This document shows positions 49,201 through 61,417 of a stretch of DNA of 64,000 nt, piece after piece. A model generated the notes under the pieces. It ran no database searches, had not been told where the DNA came from, and saw nothing but the letters and a program-made list of their open reading frames with translations. Source of the DNA: Prinsepia uniflora (taxonomy: Eukaryota; Streptophyta; Magnoliopsida; Rosales; Rosaceae); the NCBI GenBank assembly GCA_032719365.1, contig CM064862.1:52729840-52793839 (forward strand), written 5' to 3'. The stretch's first letter is position 1. Each line of letters begins with the position of its first letter. The position numbers and the translations under genes were made by a program.

Positions 49201-49641
49201 GTCGTGGGTGGTGACCTACATGGTTTTAATATGTATGGTGGTGGTATTCCACGGTTTTGGGCTGAGTTCCCACACTTGGTTTTTGGTTAACGGTTTTCGG
49301 GCTAAGGCCCTAATGGCTCGGTTGAGCAAACGTTTTGGTTACTGGTTTTTGGTGGCATGCATACGTTTTTATTGGAGGGCATAAATTTCTTATAAATGCA
49401 TTTGGTAAATTTATTGGTTTTTGTCAACTCACAGCTTTTGGTTTTAATGCCCTTCAGGTTGATCACGGATGCGATTGCAGCAGGGACTGGGACATTGCAC
49501 ACCTCCTCCATCGATCCTTGTGCACTCTGGATGCCCCGTTTGGGCAGTGGCTCTTGGTCATCCCTTGTCTGACACCCCTGGTTGGACGGGAGCAGGGCAC
49601 ATTCCATGGTAATCCCGGGGGGATTGGGATGGGTCCTGTCA
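46292..49641 (+). repeat. element B right LTR
   Basis: Same length as the left LTR; ends GGTCCTGTCA before ATGTA. GC-rich hairpin at 47741-47759. Confidence 0.93.
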
Positions 49642-49838
49642 ATGTACCTTCCTAAGGTGAGCCTTTTGGGAGATCACTGGATTTGGATTCTTTTGGAACT
49701 CCAAAGTTAAGCGAGGTTGGGCTGGAGTAATCCCAAAATGGATGATCCACTGAGAAGTTGTGTGTGGATTCCCATAAACAAAACTGTGAGGGTTGGGCCC
49801 AAAGCGGAAAATATCGTGCTTGGGGTCGGACTGTGACA

Positions 49839-50027
49839 TTACTGCTCTCTCAGAAGGTACCGCTCTCGCGCCTCAAGGTACCGCTCTTTTAGAGGGCACT
49901 GCTTCCACCAACTAAGGTACGACTCCCCACCAGCCAAGGTAACGGCTTGATAAGATAACCACAGATTTTTTGGATAACTGGAAAATAGAAGACACCTATC
50001 ACCAATGCAATGGAATAAGAGGTCTAA
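49839..50027. other. short unassigned spacer
   Basis: Contains a few direct repeats of AAGGTACCGCTCT-like sequence (49854-49915). No gene seen. Confidence 0.4.
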
Positions 50028-51890
50028 TGTGACGACCCAAACTTTCAACTAGGGTAAAATCGAAATTCAAATGAAATTGACCATTAAATTCAAGGGTTGA
50101 CTTTTTGATTAAAAGTCAAACTGTTGACTTTTTTATAGGACCTTTTTGGTAATTCGAGAAGACCCGGCGAAGGTCTCGGGATTCTGAGTTCGTACACAGG
50201 CGGCACGCTAAAATCGGAGTTCGGACGAGTTCATTACGGGTCTAAAAAGATTAGGGGCATTTTAGTAAAAATTAAGGCAAAGGTATTTTGGTCTTTTCCT
50301 AGTGAGATATTCTATAAAAAAGACAGGTGTCCAGATTTTTTCCCCTCTCTTATCATCTCGATCTTTGTTCACCGACTTGGGTTTTGATCAAATATATATA
50401 TATACATATAGGAGATTTTGGTTGTGATTGGTGTGGGTGATCAAGGTGTAACCAAGAGAATTGAAGAAGGAAAAAAAAAAGGATTATGTGTAACGACCTG
50501 TCCCAAATTCCTAGATTAGATTAGTGACTAATCACGATAAGTGAGGTTAATCCGTGATTAGTTGGGCGAAATCGGACGAACGATGCAAAATGACCGTTTT
50601 GCCCCTGATGGTGGCAAAACGTTGACTTTTCGATCAGGCGGTCAAATGGACTTTGACCGATGACCGTGACGTAGTCCGTGGCGCCACGAGTTCATAGACA
50701 GGTGGCACGTTCAATTCCGACGTTCGAGGAGGAAGTTATGACGTTCAGAAGTTTAGGGGCATTTTGGTAATTTTGGATAAAAGGGGTCAAATGTTGACTT
50801 TTTGACCGGGTAGCACGCGCGTAGCTTTGGATACCGTGACAGGATTGGTTGTATGACTTATATGTATATATGATATATGATATGTGGTGTGCACAGGTGT
50901 GCACAGGATTTGAGCAGTGGCTCGTGTACTTGGTTTCTTTATGGTTTGGGGCCGAGTCCCTTATGGATTTGGGCAGTGGCCCGTATGGTCGTTTTTATTG
51001 TGGTCCTTTCGACCTTGGTTTATATCTGCTTTGGGCTTAGTCCCACATATGGTTTGTTTTGGATAAATGGTTTTCGAATGCATGCATGCTTTTTAGTGGA
51101 GGGTACAAATGTCTTATGAAATGTTTTTATAAACTCTTTATTTTTGTCCACTCACAGTTTTTAATGTTTTGACTGCCCTTCAGGTTGACATCGGATGTGG
51201 ACTGTAGCAGAGACCGAGATATCACATACCTCCTACGGATCCTGGCGTACTCTGATAGCCCGGGAGGGCAAAGGTCGGAAATATCCCTTGTCTGACACTT
51301 CGTGTCAGACGGGAGCAGGGTCATCCCGCACTAATCTCGGGGGGATTGGGATGGGTCCTGTCATTATGGGAGTGAAACAGAGAGGGGGAAAGTAACTGAA
51401 AAGGGGAGCAATTAGGGGAAGTGAGGAACATACCTCATTCATGAAAAACCCAAAAGTTTCATGAATATTGGAATTTTTGGGTTTGATAAATTGGACCTGT
51501 GTTGTTTAAATTGATGGTGTAAATCTCTTATTTGAGCTACTACGAGTAGAAACATCAAAAGATAGAAGGAAATTACGCAGAGTTAAGCTCGTAACAAAGT
51601 TCGAATTTTGAGCTTGAGGTTGGGTTCGAAATTGGGGAAATCAAGGTAAGGAAACATCAAATTGAGTCTATAGTTTTGTTCTTGGATTAAATCGGAGTAG
51701 GATAGTGATTAAAATGGTGAAAATTAGTTGAGAATTGGATGAATTCCAATCGAGTCAAGCCGCATGTTGAATGACCTGTTTTGCAAAGTTTCTGACCAGG
51801 GAAGAAGATGAACAATGATGTGGCGTGTGGGCTCCACACGCAGCCACTTCTGGTGACGCGTGGAGGTGTGTGCCATGTCATCTGTGATAG
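50028..51890 (+). mobile_element. decayed LTR fragment hosting another solo LTR
   Basis: Starts TGTGACGACCC at 50028 and resumes after the insertion at 51369. It shows the GTTGACTTTTT, GGCGGCACG and late GC-rich hairpin blocks (51823-51841: GCGTGTG and CACACGC). Its 3' end is not recognisable; similarity fades near 51890. Confidence 0.55.
50489..51363 (+). mobile_element. internally deleted solo LTR, 875 bp, family-B-like
   Basis: Starts TGTAACGACCTGTCCC and ends GGTCCTGTCA with a perfect duplication TTATG (50484-50488 and 51364-51368). Compared with element B LTRs it jumps from the 5' promoter-like part to the AGCACGCG-GTAGCTT region at about 50810, losing about 2.4 kb including the GC-rich hairpin and the donor-like GTGAGTGGAC. 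The acceptor side (GTCCACTCAC at 51146-51155 and CCCTTCAG ending 51183) is kept. Confidence 0.8.
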
Positions 51891-52645
51891 GCCTTTAATT
51901 AAGCTTTATTTTTTATTATTTTATACCCTTTATACTTATCTTTGATTGTTAAAATACCAAACAATTGGAGAAAATAATATATTTTATGGAAAATTTACAG
52001 AAATAAATAAAATTTGGAATTTTGAGTATTTTGGCCAAAGAATTGTCTCAATCAGAATTATAACGAAGAAATTATGATTGAAAAAAGAGAAGCTACCAAA
52101 AATTCTCAAGGAATTTCGACCGTGGCCTACGGAAGCCCACATACATAGCCCGCTGCAGCCCAAAATCCAATCCATCTCAACGGCTTGCGAGCCCAACTTA
52201 TTTTGCGCGTCCAGCCCAACGACTCCACAACCTAGAAGTGCCTTCGGCTAACGCTTGTCGATCAGACCCAATGGTTTCGGAGCGCGTGCGCCGAACCCCA
52301 CATACCTATGTCAGTGCATTAGCCGCTGCAGCCTATGTCCATGTTCGATGTAGCCCATGTCCGTGTCAGCTGCAGCCTATGTCCGTGTCAACTACTGCCC
52401 ACCTCGATCAATGACCCACCTAGCAACCTAGCACTCATCGATCTCGTCACCTCCATTACCATCATTGAGATCATCCAGATTAAAGACTTAAACTTTCTTT
52501 CTTCTTCTTGCTTCTTGCTTCCTACGCAAATAAAAAAACTATAACTCAACCAAAATGTTTCCTCTCCTCTAATCACATCCCTCTAGCTCAAGCTCTGACT
52601 TCATCTTCACACATCTCAACCTTCATGACCTTCAAATCCTCCATC
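51891..52645. other. unassigned spacer with degenerate short tandem repeats
   Basis: At 52323-52400 variants of CAGCCTATGTCCGTGTCA repeat three to four times. No gene is recognised. Confidence 0.45.
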
Positions 52646-52650
52646 AAACC

Positions 52651-55600
52651 TGACATGACCCACCCCGATTATCGCCTCGATAATCGAGAAGCATCCTGCT
52701 CCCGTCTGACAATCGAATCCCAAAAGACCGGAAAACTAATAAATACTACAACACGCCCATTGTCAGACCAGGGAGATTAAACAAAATACATCCGACTGGA
52801 CGTCAAGTCCACAGTTTCACAGAGCATAATATTACAAAACAGGTTAAAGAACAAATCCTACTCTGTGAACTAACTACTCCGCAACGGAAAACTTTATGCC
52901 TCTGCCTCTGCCTCGGCGCTTGCCCCCACGCTTGTACCAAGACCTAGAGGGAATTTAAAACAACAAAGTGTGAGTGGACCGAAACATAAGTTTTACAGAA
53001 ACAGTTTTTCCGAAATCGGGTTCGCCCTCCAGTTTTGTAACACGCATGCATAACCAAATATTCAAAATTTGCATATTAAACTTTTGAAAACTCTTTTTTC
53101 CGAAACACATGAAAAACGTTATAAAGGATCGTCATAACTCATGTAAAACCATTTAATAATGCCAGGTTCCAGAAACCGTCATTTTGAAACATTATTTGCA
53201 CAAATCAAGTAAAACGTAAATCAATAATCACAATTATGCCGTTGGATCCATCCGAGTCTTTAAACTCAACATTAGGCCTTCCCGGGATATCAACGAGTCT
53301 TTAAACTCAAAACATGATTAATAGGCCTCGGGGGTATCATAATAATCGAGTCTTTAAACTCACGAGTCTTTAAACTCAATTCGGGTCTTTAAACCCAATT
53401 TTCGGGCCCGCCCCCGTCATCAACATACCGGGTCTTTAAACCCAAAACCAGATCCAACCATTAACCGGATCTTTAAACCCAAAACCGTTTTTAAACATAA
53501 TAAACCAGGATTCATCACAAACCGTTTTCCCAACATTATTCCGAAAACATTTCTCATCATAACAGGACTTATGTCCGAATTCACGTGCAAATTCCTACAC
53601 ATGCAATTTCCAACAATTACATCACAATGTGATCAAACATCATAAATCCGAAACATGCATATTCATATCCAGGTACTTCATCAAAATCATCACGCATGCA
53701 ATAGCAAAAACCGAAATCTCGAAATGCGTGAAATACGATAAATATCTCGAAAACATGGAAACATGTAAAACCGATATATCATATCACCATCATAAAATCA
53801 TAGGTAAAACCATGAGATAAATGAGCAAAATAGTCATGCATGCCCCATTTAGAAATCAAAAGGTCCACTCACTGTTTTAGGACGCGTCAATTGCGTCCCG
53901 CGTGCTCCTCCGTAGCTTCGGAAGTGTCCGGGCCTGTAAAAATGTGCAAGAAGGGTTACAAACATCCTCAAATAGCTCGTAAGATTTTTCCCTAATTTCC
54001 CGGATTTTTCGGCGAAATAAACCTTAAGGACCTAAACTCCCGAGCTCCCGAGATTATCCCGAACGACTCCCGAACAACTCGAATCCTAGAGGGAAAATGT
54101 TAATTAGACTGAAAGGAACAATTTCCATGTTGACCGTGATCGGAGATGACATCGCACGCGCCATCACGCGCCGCCCAAAGTGGCTGCGCGTGAAGGCCAC
54201 GCGCCATGCTACAGATTCATCGTTCTTACCCGGATAGACTGATAAACGGGTCTATTACCCGCGACTCAACCCGACCAGTTCAAGCCCAATTCTCAATCAA
54301 TTCCTCTCGTTTTTTATCCTATTATCTTATCTAACTCATTAATTTCAGGTCTGTGTTAGTGACTAGCCTCGACTGACACCACATCGACCCAACTCAAGCT
54401 TGAACAATCGAACAAGTCGACTTCTGGAACTCACCCTACACGGTTCCATTTCCAAATTAATTCCACCAGAAGCATAAAGGGACCCATACGAACACAATAG
54501 CACAAACAATTGAACTCGTCGTTACCTGGAAGTCGTCGTCCTCAAGCTCGAAAATTCTCAAAACCAGGGAGCTCCGTTCTTGGCCGATTCGTGAGTGTCG
54601 TCCTTCGAATTCGACGTGGTTGGTTCCCTCTTGCTCCCAGAAGACTAGAATGGCCCTTGGTTTCGATCAACAAGCCTCCGAAATCGAATTCAAATTTTTC
54701 CCTCCAACTGGTTCATCTCTGAACAGGTACCTGAGTTCCTGAGCAATCCTTGCTCAATTTGCTTGATTTCGTGCACGGTTATGCTGCTGCTGCTCCCAGA
54801 AAACTCTCAGTGTGTCTAGTGTGATCCCTAAGCCAGTAGAAACTGAATTCTGAGATTTCCCCCCAAAAACCCGAAACTGATTTCTCACTGTTTCTCTCAA
54901 ACTCTCTCAGTCACTCCTCGGCAGCATGATCCCAAATGAGTTCCCAGACTCAAAGGCGACCAGGTAATCGATCAAAGCGGCCAGCAACCCGTGAGAAACC
55001 GTCTGAGATTTTTCTGAAAATGTTTCCCACGCACGCAGAAACCATGGCCAATTCAATCTCCCCCGTGCACTGAGCACTGCCCAAATCGTGCACCAAAGCC
55101 ACTCAGTCCAGCACCACTACCTCAAACGACATAAACAAAGCCCTGAGCCTTCCACTAAACCTTAAACAATTGAACGCACAAGACCCATGGCCGTTGCTCT
55201 GTTTTCCACGGTGGTGAACAGTACCCCGTGCGGAAATTACCAAAATGCCCCCAGGGCAAAAATTACCAAAATGCCCTCCAACTTCCGTGACCCGTAACTC
55301 GGTCATCCGACGTCCGTTTCAAGCGTGCCGCCTGTCGTTGTACTCGGGGCGTCGAGACGAACATAACGGTCTTCGAGTCAAATGCATATCAATTGTCAAA
55401 CAAAAAGTCAACTTTTCCCCTTAATAACGCCCAATTACGGTAATGCCCCTGAACTTCCGAACATCATAACTTCCACCCTGTTCGTCCGAATCGAACGTGC
55501 CACCTGTCTATGAACTCGTGACATCCCGAACTACGTCACGATCATCGCTCAACGTCCGTTCGACCCCCCAATCAAAAAGTCAACAAATTGACCACACAAA

Positions 55601-55672
55601 TCACAGGGGTAAAAACGTCATTTTATTCAATATTTTATAATATTACATTTCCAGAACGTCCGGGGCGTTACA
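52651..55672 (-). mobile_element. family-D solo LTR, 3.02 kb
   Basis: On the minus strand it starts TGTAACGCCCCGG and ends GGTGGGTCATGTCA. The duplication AAACC is perfect (52646-52650 and 55673-55677). It contains the GC-rich hairpin at 54186-54204, the intron-like domain 52944-53872 (minus) and the hairpin array at 53255-53490. Confidence 0.9.
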
Positions 55673-55716
55673 AAACCCCTCACCATTCCACTGCATTCAT
55701 GAATCATGCCTAGTCT

Positions 55717-55760
55717 CACTACAAGAAAACATGGATTCGTCAACAATGTTCAGTTGTTTC
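55717..55760 (+). mobile_element. possible CACTA (En/Spm) transposon end
   Basis: CACTACAAGAAAAC is the classic plant CACTA terminus. No matching inverted end was found in the window, and the region to the right is interrupted at 56505, so this is at most one end of a truncated element. Confidence 0.4.
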
Positions 55761-56504
55761 TAAAAGTCAAAAGTCGTAACCTAAAGTGATAGGAAACAAA
55801 AATCAACTAAGCATAGGTTTATATATTATGTGTCATTGATTCCCCTCCACCTCCAGCCAAATAATGCAACATTCACAACAATGCCTCTTCTTATTCTAAA
55901 CTATTCGATAAATTCCTTCGGTACCAAAATTTAGATTTTCAACTAAAATTTGAATCAGAAAAAGCTGCTGGTTTCTGAGAAAATGCAAGAAAAATAGAAA
56001 TATTAATTATATCTAATTTCCAACAGCTAAGACAAAATAGCAACAAAATGAACGAGCAACGATTGGTAGCTGATTCTTCCTAAATCTAGGTTTCTTAGTA
56101 ATTTTCCCAATGTTTCGCGCCAACCAAACAAAAGTTAAGTAAATTGGACAAATTACTCACTCATTTCCAGAGCTCAAAGTAGAAACGAATTGTACCTTGA
56201 AATTTGACTGGGCGATGGTCTAGATCTGGAATTTAAATGTACCATCACAATTCTTGCTTATGATGTCAACCATACCTAAATATAAGGATGGCAATTCATA
56301 TATGATATCCATAAGACATGACATGAATGTTATACCTGAATAAAGAAGATGTTCCATATTTCAAGCGGATGTGAAGGCAGAGGAGAGGAGAAGAAAGAGA
56401 AAGGAGAGAAGAAGAAAAAGAGAAGTAGGATAAAGAGGAAGGGAAGAGAAGTTGAAGCGGAATCCATCAACCCAAGCCAAGCTAGGGTCGGTGGCGACTT
56501 AGTG
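55761..56504. other. unassigned spacer, purine-rich near 56370-56450
   Basis: AT-rich, then a GA-rich tract at 56375-56455. It may be the interior of the CACTA-like element. No gene seen. Confidence 0.4.
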
Positions 56505-57090
56505 TGTAACGCCCCGAAAAATCCAAAACTTGTAAAATATTAAAATAATGTGAAAATGACGTTTTTACCCCTGAAGGGATATGGCTAAAAGTTGACTTTT
56601 GTTCGGAATACTTTTGAATATTTTTCTAGTGCCATTGTGTAGGTCTCAGAACGCTGAATCCGTAGACAGGTGGCACATCAAAAATGGAGCTCGTATGAAG
56701 AAGTTATGAGTCTGAGAAGTTCAGGGGCAAAATGGTCATTTGTGACCTCAAGGGTAAAATGGTAATTTTGTGTGGATTATGATTAAACGGTGGAAGGATG
56801 ATTATCACCTCACCTTAAATGCTGATTCAGCCACTATATGAATCATATACCTTATCAAGTGACACATGTCACTTGTTGTTGAAGATTAGTGGCACTTAGG
56901 GATTTTAATTAATTAGTTAATTGAAGTTAAAAAATAAATGGGTATTGTTAACTGATGAACAGTGTTCGACTAAGACCAAACACAGAACAGAGGACGTCCA
57001 TACTTCTTCTTCCACCTTGATCGATTTCTGTTGAAACAAGAGTAATTGAACAATCAATTGGCTTAAGTGAAGAGTGAAAAACCGAAGAGG
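56505..57090 (+). mobile_element. 5' part of another LTR, cut by element C
   Basis: Starts TGTAACGCCCCG and carries the GTTGACTTTT, GGTGGCAC and palindrome (CAAGTGACA/TGTCACTTG, 56856-56875) blocks. Its remainder should lie beyond the window, on the far side of element C. Confidence 0.65.
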
Positions 57091-60000
57091 TGTAACAACC
57101 CGTGCCGAGAATTGGGATAAGTGGAGTGATTAAGGTGTGATTAGTAAGGTTAATCAGGAGTTAGGTGGTCCCGAGGGGTCCGGGAACCTAGAATGACGAT
57201 TTTGCCCCTTGCTTTGGGCAAAAATGTTGACTTTTCTTTTGGGAGGTCCGATGGACTTTGACCAATGACCAGGACGTAGTTTAGGACGTCACGAAGCCAT
57301 AGGCAGGTGGCACGCCTGATTTCGACATCCGTGGAGGAAGTTGTGATGTTCGGAAGGTCGAGGGCATTATCGTAATTTTGGTAAAATAAGGGGAATAGTT
57401 GACTTTTTGAATAATCGGGTTTTGGTAGATTGACCTAGGATGGTTAGATAGTTCTTGTCGTCCTGAGTTCGATGACAGGCGGCACGTGTTCATCGGACTT
57501 ACGAGGCGAGAGTTACGGGTCTAGGAAGTTTCGGTAAAACCGTAAAATGAGTAAAACAGGAGGGTATTTTGGTCATTGTGGCACATTGGGATTTGTGCAC
57601 AGAGGAAAGGAATGGACGGCTGGGATTAGGCCATGTGGGAGTGTGTGGAGTGGATGGTGACACATGGCATGTGTGTAGAGGATTCTGGTGGAATCCTGTG
57701 CATTCACGGCCCAATTAATTGGGGTGCACCCGTGCTATGCATCCTGGTGCTTCGACATACACAGAGAAACAGAGTGAGAGCTTGAAGGGAAATCGACCGA
57801 TCTGGGTGCAAGGGTGAGTGACTGGTGAGTTGTGAGAGTGACAGTGAAGCAAGGAGGAGCTGCTGGTCGTGTTTTGGCGGTGCAATTGTGCACGGCGGCA
57901 CGACGGAGGTGAGGAGAAGAATTGGGGGAAACAGGGAGGCCGTGAACGTTTGGTGGTGGCTACGCCGTGAGGCGGTTCAAATCAAGACAAGGAGAGGCTG
58001 AGGAGGTTGCAGGGAGTCCAACGACTACCGTGGTAGGCGGCAGTGCGCACGGCGGAGCTGCAATCGAAGGGTAAGTCTTCCTGCTCTGTTTTCCCGTGGA
58101 ATTTCATTTAGAAAGTCGTGACTCTGGGCTGAGAGTCGAGAGGATTGGAAGTCAGGGTGAGGTTCAGGAGAGTCCTAGGCGTCGACTAGGATGGTCGCCG
58201 TGACGGGGAGGTACACGGCGGAGCTCAGACGACGGCAGACACTCTGGTGCTCTGTTTTGCTGTGATGTTTGAACCCAAAGTCGTGACGTTTGGGGTTGAG
58301 TCGAAGGTCTAGGAGAGTTGGTTTAGGTTCAGTGAGGTTCAGGGAAGAGTTTGGTGAAGCCACCGTGAAGGGTGGTGAGCTGGGTGGTCGGATCGTGAAA
58401 CAGAGTTTTGGGGAGGTTTGATTTCGAGCTTGAGACGACGGGTAGGAGGTTGTGTCGAGGTGATTGGAGGATGGGGATGCTTAGAGTAAGGTTGGACGAA
58501 GCTATAGGAGAAGGAAGGAGGTGTTTTAGTGCAGGCACGGCGGAGAACCGTTGACGCCGGTTCAAGCTGTAGCTTACTGTGTTGAACCGGGTCGACGTGA
58601 GGTTGAAGGTGCACTGTAGCTGGCGCGTGGGGCCATGCGCAGCCACTTTGGGTGGCGCGTGGAGGCGCGTGCGGCGGTTCTGGGAGAAACGGTCAACATC
58701 GTTTTTGGTCTAGGAGTTGTTGTGAGTTTAATGGAATTGGTTTCGAGTCAATCGGAAGTCGTTTGAGCGTAGTTCCGCGAGGGTGAATGTGTAGGGTCCC
58801 GGGGTTTTAAGTCTTTGGTTCGGGGATTTTTGAGGGCCTTTAGGTGAGTGTTTGTAGACGTATTAGTGATGTAATTTGACGGTGTTTGACAGGATCGGGA
58901 TTTCCCGAGGAAGCCGAGGAACGGGCTGGACGTTCGGGACGCGAGTAGGGCTCAGTACTGTGAGTGGACCCTTTCTCTAAACTCGAACATGCATAACTGT
59001 TTTCTATAATTGTTTTATGGTTTTAATCATGATTTTATGTTTATCGAATATGTTTGGTTGGTTTTGCGTTATTACACGTTTTTCGAGGAAAGTGGTTTTT
59101 AGCACGTTTTACGAGAAAGTGGTTTGTTTCTGAAATGGATGCAATGGTTTTGGATTTCAAATGATACGTGGTTTTCAATGGTTATAAGTGGAGTTTGGGA
59201 ACATGATTTCGATGATCAAAGTTTTCGATTTTAGAATCGGATTTCACTAATCGGAATTTGGTTTTAAGATTGGAACATGGACTCCGGATTTGGGTTCGGA
59301 ATGACGGTTCTGAACGCCGAAAGGGCGTCGGACCAGTGATTTCGGATTCGGGTTTGGATGAGGATTTGGTAAATGGTTTTCAAATGGTTTTGGGATTGGA
59401 TTTGCTGGATCTGGATATTGGATTTAAAGACCCGGATATATGTGACGGGGGACCGGCCGGATTGGGTTTAAAGACCCGGATTGAGTTTAAAGACTCGGGA
59501 GTTTAAAGACTCGGATATATATATTGATTTTTCCCCCGTAGGCCTTGAGTTTAAAGACTCGGAAGTTTAAAGACTCGGATATGATTAAGACCTGGATTGA
59601 GTTTAAAGACTCGGGAGTTTAAAGACTCGGATAGGTCCAGCAGGTTTGATCGGGAAAATGATGATTTGATGTTTATGGTTTTTGGATACGGTTTCTGATA
59701 CTCATGCTGTGGTTTCTTAAGATATTTTATAGTGTTTCTGTTTCTTATGATGTTTATAATGATTATTTTATAAATGTATTTATAACTGTTGGTTATGCAT
59801 GTGGTTTCAAAACGGAGGGTTAAACTTGGTTTTCTTATAAAATGGTTTTTGAACTTTTGTACCTTCTGGTCCACTCACATTTTCTGTTTTAATTGCCCTC
59901 CAGGTTGTGGAGCTAGCGCGGGGTCTTGACGTCGAGGCAGAGTCTGAGGCATAGAAGCGACGTGAGGGATCCTAGAAGAGTTTAAAGGCTTCTGTGTGCG

Positions 60001-60194
60001 TGTACTTTCTCGGTTTTTATTTTTCTTGAAATGTAGTGCTATGCTCTGTAAACGATAAGGATTTTGGGATATTTTGTAATTACTCCTGCGTTTGACTGGG
60101 TTCGAGTGAGTGTTCCTTAGGTGTTGTGTCGGGGAGTCAGACGGTAGCGGGATTTACCTCGGGTTTCGGGGCGAAACCGGGGTGGGTCCTGACA
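57091..60194 (+). repeat. element C left LTR, 3104 bp
   Basis: Starts TGTAACAACCCG, ends GGTCCTGACA. GC-rich hairpin variant 58623-58640; hairpin array 59420-59635. Confidence 0.9.
58960..59903 (+). other. intron-like domain, element C left LTR
   Basis: GTGAGTGGAC at 58960-58969, GTCCACTCAC at 59869-59878, U-rich tract and GCCCTCCAG ending at 59903. Confidence 0.5.
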
Positions 60195-60196
60195 AT

Positions 60197-60210
60197 TGGT
60201 ATCAGAGCAT
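60197..60210 (+). other. primer-binding site, initiator Met tRNA
   Basis: TGGTATCAGAGCAT two bases after the left LTR of element C. Confidence 0.9.
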
Positions 60211-60289
60211 AGGTTTGTCGAGTTTGTTGGGTCTGTCGGTTTGTGAGGTTGTGTTTTAGTTTCTTAACTACTTCTATGCCTCTTTCAGC

Positions 60290-61417
60290 GTGCGGTTGAC
60301 GATGCCTCCGAGACGTAGACCCTCTCCACAACCGGAAGAAGTAGCAAGAGAGACGGAGAGTGCCACGATTGAGCGAGCCCAGCGGCTCGGGGCTACTACC
60401 TTTAGTGGTGGGGCTGATCCTGAGGAAGCCCAGAGGTGGATTACCCGACTTGAGCGGATTTTTGCGGTGATGCATTGTCCGCCGGAGGAGCGAGTATTGT
60501 TGGCTACCTTTTTGCTAGATGGTGCGGCGTACGAGTGGTGGTACACCCTCGAGTTGTCAGGTTGGGATGTCCATAGTGTGACTTGGGAGACGTTCAGGGA
60601 ACGGTTTCTGGAGCAGTATTATCCTCGTTCTTTCCGGGATGCCAAGGAGGCGGAGTTTTTGCATCTCCAGCAAGGGAATATGACAGTGGCAGAATATGAA
60701 CGGAAGTTTCAGATGTTGTCTCGGTTTGCTCCTGCTTTTGTGGCCACTGAAGCCGAGAAGTGCCGTAGGTTTGAGTTGGGTTTGCGCGGTGAGATTCGAG
60801 CCGTAGTGACAGCTGGATCTTTTGCTACCCTCCGAGACTTGTCGGATGCTGCGGTGCGAGTTAAGGCTAGTTTGCCGGTGCGACGCCGGGAACCCTCTAT
60901 TCCTGGAGTTTCGAGCTAGCGGACACCGAAAAGAGGTAACTTCGGTGGATCGTCCTCGTCGGGCGATGATCGTTTTGGTAGGCCTGGTAGTGCCCAGAGT
61001 TCAGGATTTTGGGGTTATCGAGTACCGCCGACTCCGCAAGCGAGTGCGACATCGGTAGCGTCCACAGGGAGACCGAGCAGTGGACCAGGCTGGAATGTGT
61101 GTTTCTACTGCGGGGAGCGAGGTCATTTCCGACGTGAGTGTCCACTGTTGCCACAGGAAGGTGGTGTAGGTAGAGGAGTAGCGGAGTCCGGACAGAGTAC
61201 AGCATCAGGGACAGCGGGCACTAGAGGAGGTGGTGGCACAGCCACGAGTAGTTCGAGGGGACGTGGTAGAGCGTCGGGATCTCAGGCCTGGGTGTTTTCG
61301 ATGACTCAGCAGGAGGATCAGGCGATATCAGATGTGGGGACAGGTACTTGTTTCACTTTTGGTTGTCCTGTTGGTTTGGTTGTTGGATTTCGGGGTAGAG
61401 TCTATGAGTTTTCCTAG
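60290..61417 (+). pseudogene. gag: Ty3/gypsy gag with one in-frame stop
   Basis: One reading frame runs from 60290 (a second, likelier start is MPPRRRPS at 60302) to 61417, with a single TAG at 60917-60919. The retrotransposon capsid domain spans about residues 40-180 (FSGGADPEEAQRWI, then AAYEWW, FRERFLEQYYP, and FLHLQQGNMTVAEYERKF). After the stop the frame continues as a Gly/Ser-rich linker into a CCHC zinc knuckle, CFYCGERGHFRREC (from 61096). It ends soon after the sequence that normally leads into protease; the rest of pol is absent. Gag forms the particle and packages RNA. The stop could be a recent C-to-T change. Capsid and knuckle could not be made as one protein without readthrough. 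Confidence 0.82.

Larger units (their letters stand above)
39787..49641 (+). mobile_element. complete family-B LTR retrotransposon without gag or pol
   Basis: Two 3350-bp LTRs (39787-43136 and 46292-49641) flank a 3155-bp interior. The target duplication ATGTA is perfect (39782-39786 and 49642-49646). I found only three differences between the LTRs, so insertion was very recent. There is no intact coding region; only a fossil protease-like stretch is suspected near 44750-44900. It has inserted into a Cassandra LTR. Confidence 0.92.
39343..49838 (+). mobile_element. Cassandra-type TRIM retrotransposon, right LTR split by element B
   Basis: Left LTR 39343-39620 (TGTAAGACC...GTCGTGACA, 278 bp); 70-bp interior 39621-39690 with a decayed Met-tRNA primer site (TGGTATTTGAG at 39624) and a purine tract; right LTR 39691-39786 continued at 49647-49838. 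Each LTR carries a 5S-rRNA-like domain (39437-39550 and about 49656-49765), including AACTCCAAAATTAAGCGAGG and GGGTGGCTCACTGGGAAGT, which match 5S internal promoter boxes A and C. A 5S domain in a tiny non-coding LTR element is the defining trait of Cassandra. Confidence 0.78.
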
